NCBI GenBank assembly: GCA_019638625.1
Contig: JAHBTK010000001.1
Span: 301,434 to 365,433 of the forward strand
Length of the DNA: 64,000 nt
Direction: 5' to 3'
Origin: Chitinophagaceae bacterium
GTDB lineage: Bacteria; Bacteroidota; Bacteroidia; Chitinophagales; Chitinophagaceae
Shown here: in pieces, positions 53,356-63,255 of the stretch
How positions within the stretch are numbered: the stretch's first letter is position 1
How the letters are laid out: each line of letters opens with the position of its first letter
Notes under the pieces: model-generated
Databases searched by the model: none
Told to the model about the DNA's origin: nothing
The model's input: the letters and a program-made list of their open reading frames with translations, nothing else
Translations under genes and position numbers: made by a program

Positions 53356-56300
53356 ATGAAACTATTTTTTCTTCTGACGGGATTGTTATTATCATTTTAT
53401 ACGAGCGCCCAGGTTAATTACACCTGGAGTGGTTCAGTCTCAACATCCTGGAACAACTCCGGCAACTGGACGCCTGCCGGAGTGCCCACAACAATAGACA
53501 ATGTTCAGATTGTAACGGGGGCTAATAACTGCATACTGGACGCTTCTGCTGTTATCAGTAATCTGACACTGACAAGTGGAATTCTCGACCTTAACGGTGT
53601 TACACTTTCGGTTCAGGGTACTACCGCCGTATTTTCATCCGGTGTTGTTCAGAACGGAAACCTGCTGATTCCTGCAGCAGGTAATGTTACATTTGGTACG
53701 GGTTCGGTTACTATGAATTGTACCGTAAATATTCATTCGGCATCTCTGCAAATACGAAACGCGACCTTTAATGGTTATACCCATATCACCAAAACAGGAG
53801 CAACCCATGACGGCGGCAACAACAATATTTTCAATGCACCTGTTACCATTACAAACGCCGGAGCCGGTAATCTTACGTTTGGAAATACCAACGCCGATCA
53901 GTTCAATACCGATCTGACAGTGATTAACAGTGGCAGCGCTCATGTTTTTATGGCGAACAGCAGCGCCGGTAATTATTTTGGCGGTGTTACTACTTTTCAC
54001 AACGAATCCACCGGTAACGGGAATATCTATGTGAGCCAATATTCAGCAGGAACAGTATTTGACGGGGGTATTGTAGTGAGTGCAACCGGTGGAAATGGCG
54101 TGTTTTTTTGTAACGGCGGTGCTGCTTCCGCAACGATCACATCCGGTCATACCATCAGCGTGGGTGCTCCGGGTTTTTCACAGGGTAGCTTGTCTGTAAG
54201 GAGGTTCACACAGCAGGGAGCTACTCCCGTAAGCCTGACGCTCGGAGGTACCGCCGAACTGGTAATAGCTAATAATTCTCAGTTCAATGCGGCAGTTACC
54301 GTTAGTTCCCCCAATATGTATATATCCCACTCTGTTTTTGATGATAATGTAACGCTCACCAAAACAGACGGCGCCAGTTCCAATGCGATGGGTGGCGGAA
54401 ACGTGTTTAACGGCACCCTCACTGCCAACTATTTTTCTTCAAACGGCACCGGCTATTGGTCTTTTGCCAACGGTAATCCCGATATCTATAACGGTGATGT
54501 GTATTCTAATAATAACAGCCTGGATAGAATAATCTTCGGTCATAACGCTGCCGGTAACCAGTTCAACGGTGATTTTATCATTACACAAACGGGGTCTTCC
54601 TCTGGAACGGCCCTCACCTGGAATACCGCATCCTCCAGTGAAATGGCGGCCGGTAAAACCATCAGGCTGGGTGCGGGCGGGATGGATGCCGGCTACTTTT
54701 ATGTGCAGGGTATTACCCAGCATGGCAGTGAACCCGTTAACCTGCATACTACCGGTGATGTGGCTGTGTATCTGGGTGCCGGTAACGGGCATAACCATTC
54801 TGTTATCGGTGGGCCGGTGAATGTGACAGCAGAAAATGTGTATATAAGGGGAGCGACCTTTCACAGTGATGTAGTGATAACAAAAACGGGAGGGACCAGC
54901 AATCATAATGAAGGGAGGCAGAATATATTCAACGGAGTATTGACCATCAACCAGCAAAGCAATACCGGCTATTTTATGTTGGGGTATAATTCCAATGACC
55001 GGTTCAACGAGAATATTATTGTCAATGCAACCGGCACCGGCGGTATCAACCTGGGGTGGACTTCGGGATCAGGTAACCCTGAGCTGGCAGCCGGAAAGAC
55101 GATTGTTGTTGGTGCTGCAGGATACCATGCCGGTCAGCTTCAATTGGGCGGATTTGTTCAGCATGGCAATGCACCCATTACACTTGAGCTGACGGGAACG
55201 GCTTTACTAAGGGTATATTCGAATGATAATCCCAGCGTTTTCGGTGGGCCGTTTTCGGTGCAGTCGCCTGATATCTATATCCGTGGCGGCATTTTTAATA
55301 ATACAACCACTTTTACAAAAACCGGTGGTGTTTCAAACCACAACTCAGGCCGACAAAATATTTTTAACGGATTGCTGACGATCAACCAGCAGAGCAGCAG
55401 CGGGTATTTTATGCTGAGTTATAATTCCGAAGATCTTTTTAACGAAGATATTGTTTTGAATGCTACCGGCACAGGAGGCATCTGCTTTGGCTGGGCGGAC
55501 GGTACGGGCACTCCCGTACTGGCGGCCGGGAAGACAATGTCTGTAGGAGTTGATGGGTTTTCGGCAGGTTATCTTCGTTTGAGCGCCTTTACACAGTTGG
55601 GCACAGCGCCCACCAACCTGACCCTGACGGGCACTGCGTATATACAAATACTGCAAAACGGCATCTCCTCAAATTTCGGCGGGCCATTCACGGTAACCGC
55701 GCCTGATATTTATGTACAGGGTGGGATATTTAACGGCGATGCTACTTTTATAAAAACAGGGGGAGTAAGTAATTCCAATTCCAATAGGCGAAATGTGTTC
55801 AACGGGCTGCTTACCATTCACCAGCAAAGCAACAGTGGTTACTTTATGCTGGGACATAATTCCAATGATTTGTTTAATGAAGATATTATTGTTACCTGTA
55901 CAGGCTCCGGTGGCATATACCTTGGAAGTTCGGGCACAGGAACGCCAACGCTTGCTGCCGGGAGAACTATTTTAGTAGGCGCTGCCGGCTTTAATGACGG
56001 GTTTCTTACATTGAACAGGTTTACGCAACTGGGTACTGCACCCATGAACCTGAACTTTAATGGCACGACTACTACACTCAGGTTTGCGCTGAATTCCGTT
56101 ATCGGAGGTAACCTTGTAGTCAGCAGCCCTGATATTTATTTTGATGGAGCCACTTTTAACGGTGTAGTGAACGCTACTAAAACCGGTACCCGGAATAATG
56201 CATCCCGTGGAGGAAATGTCTTTAACGGGCAAACCAGCTTTACGGTAGACAATGGCGGCTATTTCCTGATGGGGAATACAGACCCGGATACCTGGAATGC

Positions 56301-59300
56301 CGACGTAGTTTTTACCAACAACGGAATAGACAGGATACTGCCCTGCTGGGGGTCTGCGGGTAACCAGTTTAATGGGGATATATACGTAAATACAATAAGT
56401 GGTACGGGTATTCATTTTTGTGGTGGAAATAGTTCTGCTACCGCTACCCTCGCTGCCGGCAAAACCATACAATCCGGTATTTCAGGGCTCCACGCGGGAT
56501 ATCTGATACTGCGGCAGTTTACGCAGTTGGGTAATACCCCGGTAAACCTTACTCTTGGCAATACGGCATCATATCTGCAGTTTGGTCCGTCTTCAGCCTT
56601 CGGTGGAAATGTTACCTCAGTGAGTCCGGGTTTGTATTTTAACGGATGCACTTTTTCCGGTACAGTGAATAGCACAAAAACAGGAACAACCAGCGATGCC
56701 AGCAGTGGTAATAATATGTTTGATAATAACACTACCATTACCAATTCCGGTAGCGGTTATCTGTTGATGGGGAATGGGAACAGGGATCAGTTTAACAGCA
56801 TAGCCACCTTTAATAATACCGGTGCAGCCCATTTTTATATAGCGCATAATAGCAGCAACAACCATTTTGGAGGTGTCACTACATTTAATAACACGACCAC
56901 TGCTGACAGGGGCATTTATGTAAGCAGCTATAGCACCGGCACCGTATTTACCGAAAATATTATAGTGTCTTCTACCGGAGGGCAGGGTGTGCAGTTTTGT
57001 GCAAGCAATGCCACTGCTTCCGCTACCCTGGCCACCGGCAAAACAATATCCGTAGGCGCCGGAGGCTTTTCTGCCGGTACCTTGTTGCTGAAACAGTTTA
57101 CACAGGTAGGCGCTGCCCCGCAGGCATTGTCACTAACAGGATCAGGCAGGCTGACATTTGGACCATCTTCAGCTTTCGGTGGAAATGTTACCTCGGTGAG
57201 CCCGGGTTTGTATTTTAACGGATGCACTTTTTCCGGCACGGTGAATAGTACAAAAACAGGAGCGACCAACGATGCGAGCAATGGTAACAACGTATTTCAC
57301 AATAACACTACCATCATCAATTCCGGAGACGGTTATCTGTTGATGGGGAATGGAAACAGGGATCAGTTTAACAGCGTATCCACCTTTAATAATACAGGAA
57401 CAGCCAATCTTCACGTAGCCTATAACAGTAGTAATAATATTTTCGGTGGAGTGGCAACCTTTAATAATTCAGGCAGTGGGCAGATCAATGTAAGCCCGTA
57501 TAGTGCGGGAACTGTTTTTAATGGTAATATTATTGTATCGTCCGTCAGTGGCCAGGGAGTGCAGTTTTGTGCAAGCAATGCCACTGCTTCCGTTACGCTG
57601 GTTGCCGGTAATGCCATCGGTATTGGTTCATCGGGCTTTTCTTCCGGTACTTTACTTCTGAAGCAGTTTACCCAGGTGGGCGCTACGCCACAGGCATTGT
57701 CGCTAACAGGTTCGGGCAGGCTGGCATTTGGACCCGTTTCAGCTTTCGGCGGAGCGGTTAATGCCTCAAGCCCGGGGTTGCTTTTCAACGGATGTAATTT
57801 TGCTTCCTCTGTACAGGCTGAAAAAACAGGCGCTACGAACGACCAAAGCGTCGGTAATAATATATTCAACGGGGTGACTGCATTGGTAAATAATGGTACC
57901 GGCTACCTCATGATGTCTCATTCGTTGCCGGATGTGTACAACGGTAATGTGAGCTTCGAGAAAAACAATACCGGGATCATCTACCCTAACTATAATCACA
58001 ATAGCGCTTATGCCGGCAATGTAAATGTTTCTTCAGCTACGGTAATCAATTTTGGCGCCAATACAGGAACGGCTACCTTCAATGGTGCAGGACCCCAGTT
58101 GATCTCGGCATCTGCCGGTACGCCTGTGCCGACGTTTTCCCGCCTGGTAATTAACAACACAGGATCTGGTGTTTCACTTAATACGCCTGTTACTGTATAC
58201 AGGAACCTGGATTTAAACAGCGGCTTGTTGCATACTACCGAAACCAATATATTGACAATGCTTAACAACGCAACTGTTGCCGCCGGAAATGCATTGTCCG
58301 TTTCTTATGTGAACGGACCCATGCGCTATCAGAAAGCAAGTGCCGGCAGTACGGTATTGAACTTTCCCGTTGGTAATGCTCCGGATTGTCGCCCCGTGGT
58401 ACTCACGGTAGCGCATACCAGCAGCACATCCTATATTTACCAGGTCAGGTTGTATAATGCCAGCGCCGCTGCATTGGGTTATACCTTACCCCCGACAGTA
58501 GATGAAGTTTCTTCCGTACACTATTATACCATCAACAGAATGGATGCATCCGGTAATAACCAGCCGACGGCAGGTCTTTCCGGTAATCAAACCATAGAAA
58601 TATTTTTTGGAGCCAATGACCTGGTAACGGATGGTAATGCTACCACTATTGTTAAGAATACTCATATAACTCCTGGAGCCTGGATCGATATCGGTGGCGC
58701 CGGTGCACCACCGTATGACGGAGGTGTAAACCTCACCGGTAGCATCACTTCCACCTCTTCTCCTACCGCATTTAACTCCTTCTCCGAGTTTGCTATCGCG
58801 TTCCGGCAATTGATCATTCTGCCGGTTCAGTTGCTCGAGTTTAAAGCGTTGCGGGTGGAAAATAAGGTGAATATTTCCTGGGCCGCGGCAGGAGCATCAG
58901 TTGGTGATTATTACATCATCGAAAAGAGTCGTGACGGTATGCTGTTTGAAGCGCTCACAACGGTGCAATCGCGAACTACCGAAACTGGTGGACAGGTCAA
59001 ACAATATTATACAACTACAGACAATGATCCTTTTGAAGGACGCAGTTATTACAGGGTAAAACGAACCGGCGTTGACGGCAAGATTGTTTACTCTGATATA
59101 GCGTCTGTTTATTTTAACAGAAGAGAAACTGTGTCAGTCTACCCCAACCCTTCAGCAGGCACTATTCATATCACCGGACTTCCGGCGGGCGACCTGCCGG
59201 TGGAATGGTACGATGTAAGCGGCAGGATCGTATTAAGACAGGTAGCGGTTGTTTCCGCAGGAACCGCTGTATTGTCTGTAAACCTCCCGGATGGAATATA

Positions 59301-59364
59301 TATATTAAAATATGGGGGTGCTAAAAATGCCTGGAAGACGGAAAAGATCATTATCAGGAAATAG
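53356..59364 (+). CDS. Giant repeat-rich secreted protein with T9SS sorting domain
   Basis: A 2002-residue protein with a signal peptide (residues 1-18, ending TSAQ). It starts with the opening YTWSGSVSTSWNNSGNWTPAGVP typical of Bacteroidota autotransported adhesin-like proteins. From about residue 80 to 1600 it is built of eight or nine degenerate repeats of roughly 150-190 residues. They are marked by F-N-G, D-x-F-N, LAAGKT-like, VGAAGF-like and FTQxGxxPxxLxLxG motifs, and probably form a long beta-helix. Repeats in the second half are nearly identical in DNA (compare 56581-56660 with 57171-57250). A fibronectin-like segment (LLEFKALRVENKVNISW) precedes the type A T9SS sorting domain VYPNPSAGTIHITGL...IIRK (about 1930-2002). 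It should be exported and held on the cell surface; adhesion is inferred. Confidence 0.9.
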   Translation: MKLFFLLTGLLLSFYTSAQVNYTWSGSVSTSWNNSGNWTPAGVPTTIDNVQIVTGANNCILDASAVISNLTLTSGILDLNGVTLSVQGTTAVFSSGVVQNGNLLIPAAGNVTFGTGSVTMNCTVNIHSASLQIRNATFNGYTHITKTGATHDGGNNNIFNAPVTITNAGAGNLTFGNTNADQFNTDLTVINSGSAHVFMANSSAGNYFGGVTTFHNESTGNGNIYVSQYSAGTVFDGGIVVSATGGNGVFFCNGGAASATITSGHTISVGAPGFSQGSLSVRRFTQQGATPVSLTLGGTAELVIANNSQFNAAVTVSSPNMYISHSVFDDNVTLTKTDGASSNAMGGGNVFNGTLTANYFSSNGTGYWSFANGNPDIYNGDVYSNNNSLDRIIFGHNAAGNQFNGDFIITQTGSSSGTALTWNTASSSEMAAGKTIRLGAGGMDAGYFYVQGITQHGSEPVNLHTTGDVAVYLGAGNGHNHSVIGGPVNVTAENVYIRGATFHSDVVITKTGGTSNHNEGRQNIFNGVLTINQQSNTGYFMLGYNSNDRFNENIIVNATGTGGINLGWTSGSGNPELAAGKTIVVGAAGYHAGQLQLGGFVQHGNAPITLELTGTALLRVYSNDNPSVFGGPFSVQSPDIYIRGGIFNNTTTFTKTGGVSNHNSGRQNIFNGLLTINQQSSSGYFMLSYNSEDLFNEDIVLNATGTGGICFGWADGTGTPVLAAGKTMSVGVDGFSAGYLRLSAFTQLGTAPTNLTLTGTAYIQILQNGISSNFGGPFTVTAPDIYVQGGIFNGDATFIKTGGVSNSNSNRRNVFNGLLTIHQQSNSGYFMLGHNSNDLFNEDIIVTCTGSGGIYLGSSGTGTPTLAAGRTILVGAAGFNDGFLTLNRFTQLGTAPMNLNFNGTTTTLRFALNSVIGGNLVVSSPDIYFDGATFNGVVNATKTGTRNNASRGGNVFNGQTSFTVDNGGYFLMGNTDPDTWNADVVFTNNGIDRILPCWGSAGNQFNGDIYVNTISGTGIHFCGGNSSATATLAAGKTIQSGISGLHAGYLILRQFTQLGNTPVNLTLGNTASYLQFGPSSAFGGNVTSVSPGLYFNGCTFSGTVNSTKTGTTSDASSGNNMFDNNTTITNSGSGYLLMGNGNRDQFNSIATFNNTGAAHFYIAHNSSNNHFGGVTTFNNTTTADRGIYVSSYSTGTVFTENIIVSSTGGQGVQFCASNATASATLATGKTISVGAGGFSAGTLLLKQFTQVGAAPQALSLTGSGRLTFGPSSAFGGNVTSVSPGLYFNGCTFSGTVNSTKTGATNDASNGNNVFHNNTTIINSGDGYLLMGNGNRDQFNSVSTFNNTGTANLHVAYNSSNNIFGGVATFNNSGSGQINVSPYSAGTVFNGNIIVSSVSGQGVQFCASNATASVTLVAGNAIGIGSSGFSSGTLLLKQFTQVGATPQALSLTGSGRLAFGPVSAFGGAVNASSPGLLFNGCNFASSVQAEKTGATNDQSVGNNIFNGVTALVNNGTGYLMMSHSLPDVYNGNVSFEKNNTGIIYPNYNHNSAYAGNVNVSSATVINFGANTGTATFNGAGPQLISASAGTPVPTFSRLVINNTGSGVSLNTPVTVYRNLDLNSGLLHTTETNILTMLNNATVAAGNALSVSYVNGPMRYQKASAGSTVLNFPVGNAPDCRPVVLTVAHTSSTSYIYQVRLYNASAAALGYTLPPTVDEVSSVHYYTINRMDASGNNQPTAGLSGNQTIEIFFGANDLVTDGNATTIVKNTHITPGAWIDIGGAGAPPYDGGVNLTGSITSTSSPTAFNSFSEFAIAFRQLIILPVQLLEFKALRVENKVNISWAAAGASVGDYYIIEKSRDGMLFEALTTVQSRTTETGGQVKQYYTTTDNDPFEGRSYYRVKRTGVDGKIVYSDIASVYFNRRETVSVYPNPSAGTIHITGLPAGDLPVEWYDVSGRIVLRQVAVVSAGTAVLSVNLPDGIYILKYGGAKNAWKTEKIIIRK

Positions 59365-59410
59365 TTTTTCCCGCCGGAACTGTAGCCGCTAAATAAAAAA
59401 GCAGAAAAAA

Positions 59411-59441
59411 TTTTGCAGAAATAAAGTAACGCTTATCTTTG
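59411..59441 (+). promoter_or_regulatory. Promoter of tRNA-Val (-33 TTTTG, -7 TATCTTTG)
   Basis: TTTTG at 59411-59415 and TATCTTTG at 59434-59441 are spaced by 18 nt, close to the Bacteroidota consensus. This is the clearest promoter in the window. The tRNA starts 25 bp downstream. Confidence 0.7.
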
Positions 59442-59465
59442 CACTCCCGATAAAAAACGGGTAAA

Positions 59466-59540
59466 GGGAGCATAGCTCAGTTGGTTCAGAGCATCTGCCT
59501 TACAAGCAGAGGGTCCGCGGTTCGAGCCCGTGTGCTCCCA
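59466..59540 (+). tRNA. tRNA-Val (anticodon TAC)
   Basis: Full cloverleaf by eye: acceptor GGGAGCA pairs with TGCTCCC, D stem GCTC/GAGC, anticodon stem TCTGC/GCAGA around loop CTTACAA, T arm CGCGG-TTCGAGC-CCGTG. The anticodon TAC reads valine GTA codons. The discriminator is A and no CCA is encoded, so the CCA is added after transcription. Confidence 0.95.
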
Positions 59541-59550
59541 CTCAATACAG

Positions 59551-59580
59551 TAAAGGGTTTCATGAAAATGAGACCCTTTA
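59551..59580 (+). terminator. Intrinsic terminator of tRNA-Val
   Basis: TAAAGGGT-T-TCAT-GAAA-ATGA-G-ACCCTTTA forms a 12-bp stem with one mismatch and a GAAA loop. It is followed by TTATTT. Confidence 0.72.
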
Positions 59581-59694
59581 TTATTTGTGGAATTTTCATA
59601 CAATTTGATCCCGTACTTTAATTTGTATTAGGGTTGATAAAAACTCGCTTATTTCTCCAAAAGTTAAAGTTGCAGCCCTAATGTCCGGAATGGG

Positions 59695-60720
59695 TCACAT
59701 CAATATATTTCGTTTTGGTTGAATAGCCTGCGGTATATCCTGATCGCCGAGCATTTGCAGCAGGTCTATTTCTATAGTCCGGCAGATAGACAGTAAAGGC
59801 ACGTCATTAAATAATCCTTCGAAAGGATTTTCCGAATAGTCCCCGATCATTTCCATCACCACATACACCCAGCCGATGATCACTCCAAAAGGAATACTCA
59901 GCCATATGACGCTGTCACCCAGTTTACTGAACTCTGCCACAATACCGAATGGCAACAGGAATACAAATATGGCTACGAATACAAAGCTGAAACTTCCGTA
60001 TTGCCGGGGGAGCGGAAATCTTTTAATACGCTCTGCTTTTCCCTGGTGATCATAAAAATCATTTATTACTTCCTGCAATTTTACGTGCTGCATCATATTG
60101 ATACATCCACTCTGGTAAAGCGAAGCCAGATCGCCGGACTGTTTATCAATCATCTGTGTGGCTTTGTTGGCCACATTTCTATATTCTTCATTTTCCTGCT
60201 CACTTATGTATCGCCGGCTTTCAATTTCAGCCAGTTCCTTTGCATAAGCAACTGCAAGCAATTGCGTCTTTCGCCGTTGATTAAATGTTCCGAACCGCCA
60301 CTGAAGGCTTACGTGTTCCCACTGGGTGGGAGCCAGCAATTGTTCCCGGAAAGTATACAGGTAAGCAATATGCCTGTAGATGATCCTTCTTTTGACGGAG
60401 TCAAGTTCTTCTTTGGTTAGATTTCCCGGATTGGGAAAATGCTTTATCATGGTAGAAAGCATTCTGCTGCTGTTGACGATAGCGCCCCATATTTTTCTTC
60501 CTTCCCAAAGCCTGTCATAGGCCTGGTTGTTTTTAAACCCTACATAAAATGCCACCGCCGTACCTATCACAGACAAGGGCAACCATGGAATGGTGATCCA
60601 TTTCCAGTGTGTATAATGATACAGAAGGGTCACTATCGACATCCAGGCGGCGAGCCACAACACGTGGTGCCCGGCAAATTGATAAATGGCTTTTAAACTG
60701 ATTGTTTTCCTTACGATCAT
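59695..60720 (-). CDS. Bestrophin-family ion channel
   Basis: A 341-residue membrane protein of the bacterial bestrophin (RFP-TM/DUF bestrophin-like) group. The opening IPWLPLSVIGTAVAFYVGFKNNQAYDRLWEGRK contains the family's NxxxYDRxWEGRxxWG segment. Later segments FGTFNQRRKTQLL and FPLPRQYGSFSFVFVAIFVFLLPFGI resemble the pore-lining and C-terminal regions. Bacterial homologs form pentameric chloride or cation channels in the inner membrane. Four membrane helices are visible. It is transcribed divergently from the MFS gene; the 196-bp gap holds no clear promoter. Length is typical. Confidence 0.88.
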   Translation of the reverse strand: MIVRKTISLKAIYQFAGHHVLWLAAWMSIVTLLYHYTHWKWITIPWLPLSVIGTAVAFYVGFKNNQAYDRLWEGRKIWGAIVNSSRMLSTMIKHFPNPGNLTKEELDSVKRRIIYRHIAYLYTFREQLLAPTQWEHVSLQWRFGTFNQRRKTQLLAVAYAKELAEIESRRYISEQENEEYRNVANKATQMIDKQSGDLASLYQSGCINMMQHVKLQEVINDFYDHQGKAERIKRFPLPRQYGSFSFVFVAIFVFLLPFGIVAEFSKLGDSVIWLSIPFGVIIGWVYVVMEMIGDYSENPFEGLFNDVPLLSICRTIEIDLLQMLGDQDIPQAIQPKRNILM

Positions 60721-60916
60721 ATAATATTATTAACCTTGTTCCGAAAGTTGATATGGAATGCAACAATTGTTTTTATTTCGCGGAGATACCTGGCATCCAT
60801 TGCTTAACTTCCTGTAATTAAAGATAGGGTAAAAACCTGCGATATTTTACCTCATAAAGATCCGCTTCGGTCGGGAAAGATATTTTGTCTATTTTCAATT
60901 TTTTGAATTACCAGCT

Positions 60917-62092
60917 ATGGAGACAGATCCGAAAAGGTTGGCAAAGACCTGCACAGCAACCAGGCTCATTTTTTTAGTGTGTGGCTTAGGCATTTCCAGT
61001 TGGGCGCCAATGGTGCCCTATGCAAAGGACCGTTTGGCGCTGCACGATGCTCACCTGGGTATTCTTTTGTTATTTTTAGGAGGCGGGGCGCTGGTGATGA
61101 TGCCGGCTTCCGGTGTGCTTGCCAGCCGGTTTGGCAGCCGGATCGTAATACTGGTATCGGCATTGGTGATCGCATTGACATTGCCTTTACTGTTGATTCT
61201 TGATTCGGGTATAGCCATGGCGGCGGCGCTTATGCTGTTTGGCGCCGGTATTGGTTCCATTGATGTAGCCATGAACGCGCAGGCGGTGCAGGTGCAAAAC
61301 CTGTATGGCAGGCCGATTATGTCTTCTTTGCATGGGTTGTATAGTGTGGGTGGGTTGTTAGGTGCATTGGGATTGGGTTTTCTGATTAAAACAGGATTAG
61401 AGCCTATCCCGGCAGCTATAGGTATTGCCGTTCTGTTGATTATTATAGCAGTTAGCCAGTACCGTTATCTGTTCAGTTTTTCCGAAGAACGGGCGGTAGT
61501 GGCGCAATTCTATTCCCCTTCCGCCGGCACTGCTACAGGTAGCCGGTATCAATGGTTGCGGGGAACTGTTCTTTTTCTGGGTTTTTTGAGCTTCGCCGTG
61601 TTTTTGGGTGAAGGTGCTGTACTGGATTGGAGCGCCGTGTTTTTGCGCGATAACAAAGGCGTGAGCCAGGAATTTTCCGGTGTGGGTTATGCCGCTTTTT
61701 CAATAGCGATGGCTTTTGTGCGGTTAACAGGTGATAAACTGGTAGAGCGATGGAATAATAAATTAATAGTGGTAGGGGGGAGTTTAGTAGCGGCGTTGGG
61801 TTTTGCTATTACCGTGTTTTGTACGGGTATTTATTGGGTACTGATCGGGTATGCTTTACTTGGAGTGGGTGCGGCCAATATTGTTCCCATATTTTTCTCC
61901 GATGGAGGAAAGCTCCGGGGCATACCTCCCACCGTGAGCATACCGGTTATCACTACCCTGGGATATGCAGGACAGTTGGCAGGACCGGCGTTGCTGGGTA
62001 TAATTGCCCACCGGTTTTCGCTGGAGGCAGCTTTTGGTTGCCTGGCTGTTCTTTTTGTATGGGTGGCGATCGCTTATTTTTTTAAGCGGTAA
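60917..62092 (+). CDS. MFS transporter, YbjJ/fucose-permease-like
   Basis: A 391-residue protein with twelve predicted membrane helices. The first loop after helix 2 reads ASRFGSRIVIL, matching the MFS loop 2-3 GxxxDRxGRR pattern in degenerate form. GLGISSWAPMVPYAKDRLAL and MNAQAVQVQNLYGRPIMSSLHGLYSVGGLLGA are characteristic of the YbjJ group, near the fucose permease FucP. These are secondary transporters of sugars or related molecules, usually proton-coupled. The neighbour DUF1080 protein starts 52 bp after it and may be co-transcribed; a role in uptake of a glycan product is inference. Confidence 0.88.
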   Translation: METDPKRLAKTCTATRLIFLVCGLGISSWAPMVPYAKDRLALHDAHLGILLLFLGGGALVMMPASGVLASRFGSRIVILVSALVIALTLPLLLILDSGIAMAAALMLFGAGIGSIDVAMNAQAVQVQNLYGRPIMSSLHGLYSVGGLLGALGLGFLIKTGLEPIPAAIGIAVLLIIIAVSQYRYLFSFSEERAVVAQFYSPSAGTATGSRYQWLRGTVLFLGFLSFAVFLGEGAVLDWSAVFLRDNKGVSQEFSGVGYAAFSIAMAFVRLTGDKLVERWNNKLIVVGGSLVAALGFAITVFCTGIYWVLIGYALLGVGAANIVPIFFSDGGKLRGIPPTVSIPVITTLGYAGQLAGPALLGIIAHRFSLEAAFGCLAVLFVWVAIAYFFKR

Positions 62093-62144
62093 TATTGTAA
62101 CCTGGTTTCGTGATTTATATCATATAGTTTTAAATGAACGATCG

Positions 62145-62870
62145 ATGAAGAATAATTTATCAGGGATGATTATTGCCTGCTTGATGGTTTTGTTCTGCTC
62201 ATGCTCCGGTGGAAAGCAGCAGGATAAAAATAATGTGTCGGCGGGCGGAGAATCAGAAGAGGGTTGGGTATTACTGTTTGACGGCAGGTCTACAGAGGGA
62301 TGGCACCTGTATAATAAAGGAAAAACCGCTTCGGCCTGGGTGGTCACCGATGGAGAACTTCGTTGCACACAAAGTGCTGATCTACCCCATGGGGACCTGA
62401 TAACTGATAAGGAGTATAGAAATTTTGAACTTGTATTTGAATGGAAAATTACGGCTGGAGGAAACAGCGGTGTTTTTATTAACGTGGCGGAGAAGCCGGA
62501 GAACCCGACAACCTGGGCGTCCGGCCCGGAATACCAATTACTGGACACGGCTCATGCAGATTTTCAGTTGAATACAAAAAAGCCGGGTGTAATATTTGGT
62601 TTTGCCGCACAGTACAATGACGGTGTATATAAACCCGCAGGTGAATGGAACCAATCCAGGATCAGGCAGGAAAACGGGAAAGTGGAATTTTACCTGAATG
62701 ATAAATTAACAGCCACGCGTGACTTCACAACGCAGGAATGGTTTCATTTGGTTGATCAAACTCATTTTAAAAACTTTCCGGAATTCGGGAAGCATACCAG
62801 GGGGCATATTGCTCTGCAGGATTGGGCCAAAGGCGTTTCCTTCAGGAATATTAAGATAAAGGAGTTGTAG
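62145..62870 (+). CDS. DUF1080 / 3-keto-disaccharide hydrolase-like lipoprotein
   Basis: A 241-residue lipoprotein (lipobox FCSC, Cys20) with the DUF1080 concanavalin-like fold. Core motifs seen are WVLLFDGRSTEGWHLY, DGELRCTQ, the segment KEYRNFELVFEWKIT, AGGNSGVFINV and GHIALQDWAKGVSFRNIKI. Some DUF1080 proteins hydrolyse 3-keto glycosides, and family members often co-occur with Gfo/Idh/MocA oxidoreductases, two of which lie about 9 kb upstream. I chose the ATG at 62145; the longer frame from 62004 overlaps the MFS gene and has no signal peptide at its start. Confidence 0.9.
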   Translation: MKNNLSGMIIACLMVLFCSCSGGKQQDKNNVSAGGESEEGWVLLFDGRSTEGWHLYNKGKTASAWVVTDGELRCTQSADLPHGDLITDKEYRNFELVFEWKITAGGNSGVFINVAEKPENPTTWASGPEYQLLDTAHADFQLNTKKPGVIFGFAAQYNDGVYKPAGEWNQSRIRQENGKVEFYLNDKLTATRDFTTQEWFHLVDQTHFKNFPEFGKHTRGHIALQDWAKGVSFRNIKIKEL

Positions 62871-63074
62871 GAGTTCGTGGAAGTCTCGCTACGGCTTTTA
62901 TCAAATATCCGACCTGACAAAAACTCCAGTCCTATCAGAGAAAATCAGCCAGCCCATTTATAAAGGTATACTGCATATTGTAATTCTGTTTCCTTGTCAA
63001 AATCAGGTATATTTTGATCTCCCTGGGTAAGTATGATGCGTTTGCCTGGAAACGGGTTTCAGCGAAAATAAAAA
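62871..63074. other. Intergenic region, nothing recognised
   Basis: About 200 bp between the DUF1080 gene and the tRNA-Gln terminator with no recognisable gene or repeat. Confidence 0.4.
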
Positions 63075-63105
63075 AGGACAAGCCGGCAAAAAACCGGTCT
63101 GTCCT
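63075..63105 (-). terminator. Intrinsic terminator of tRNA-Gln
   Basis: On the minus strand AGGACA-GA-CCGG and CCGG-CT-TGTCCT pair around a TTTTTTG loop, followed by TTTTTTATTTT. This is a textbook Rho-independent terminator 6 bp after the tRNA. Confidence 0.85.
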
Positions 63106-63111
63106 ATAAGG

Positions 63112-63182
63112 TTGGCCTACCTGGATTCGAACCAAGACAAACAGAACCAAAATCTGTCGTACTACCATTATACTATAGGCCA
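63112..63182 (-). tRNA. tRNA-Gln (anticodon TTG)
   Basis: On the minus strand the acceptor TGGCCTA pairs with TAGGCCA, and the anticodon arm is ACAGA-TTTTGGT-TCTGT. Anticodon TTG reads CAA glutamine codons. The T arm has TTCGAAT. Discriminator A, no encoded CCA. Confidence 0.95.
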
Positions 63183-63255
63183 ATGCTCTGAAAGAGCGTT
63201 TGAGGGGTGCAAAAATAAATACTTGCACCATGCAAACCAAATTTGATTAAGGACC

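Noticed and set aside
53635..58809. Many long antisense frames across the giant T9SS gene
   Set aside because: They are shadows of its Gly/Thr/Asn-rich repeats and show no family features or starts.
59466..59540. tRNA-Val as an integration site of a genomic island
   Set aside because: No integrase and no repeated tRNA 3' end was found on either side.
62004..62144. Longer start for the DUF1080 gene
   Set aside because: The extension overlaps the MFS gene in another frame and would bury the lipoprotein signal peptide.
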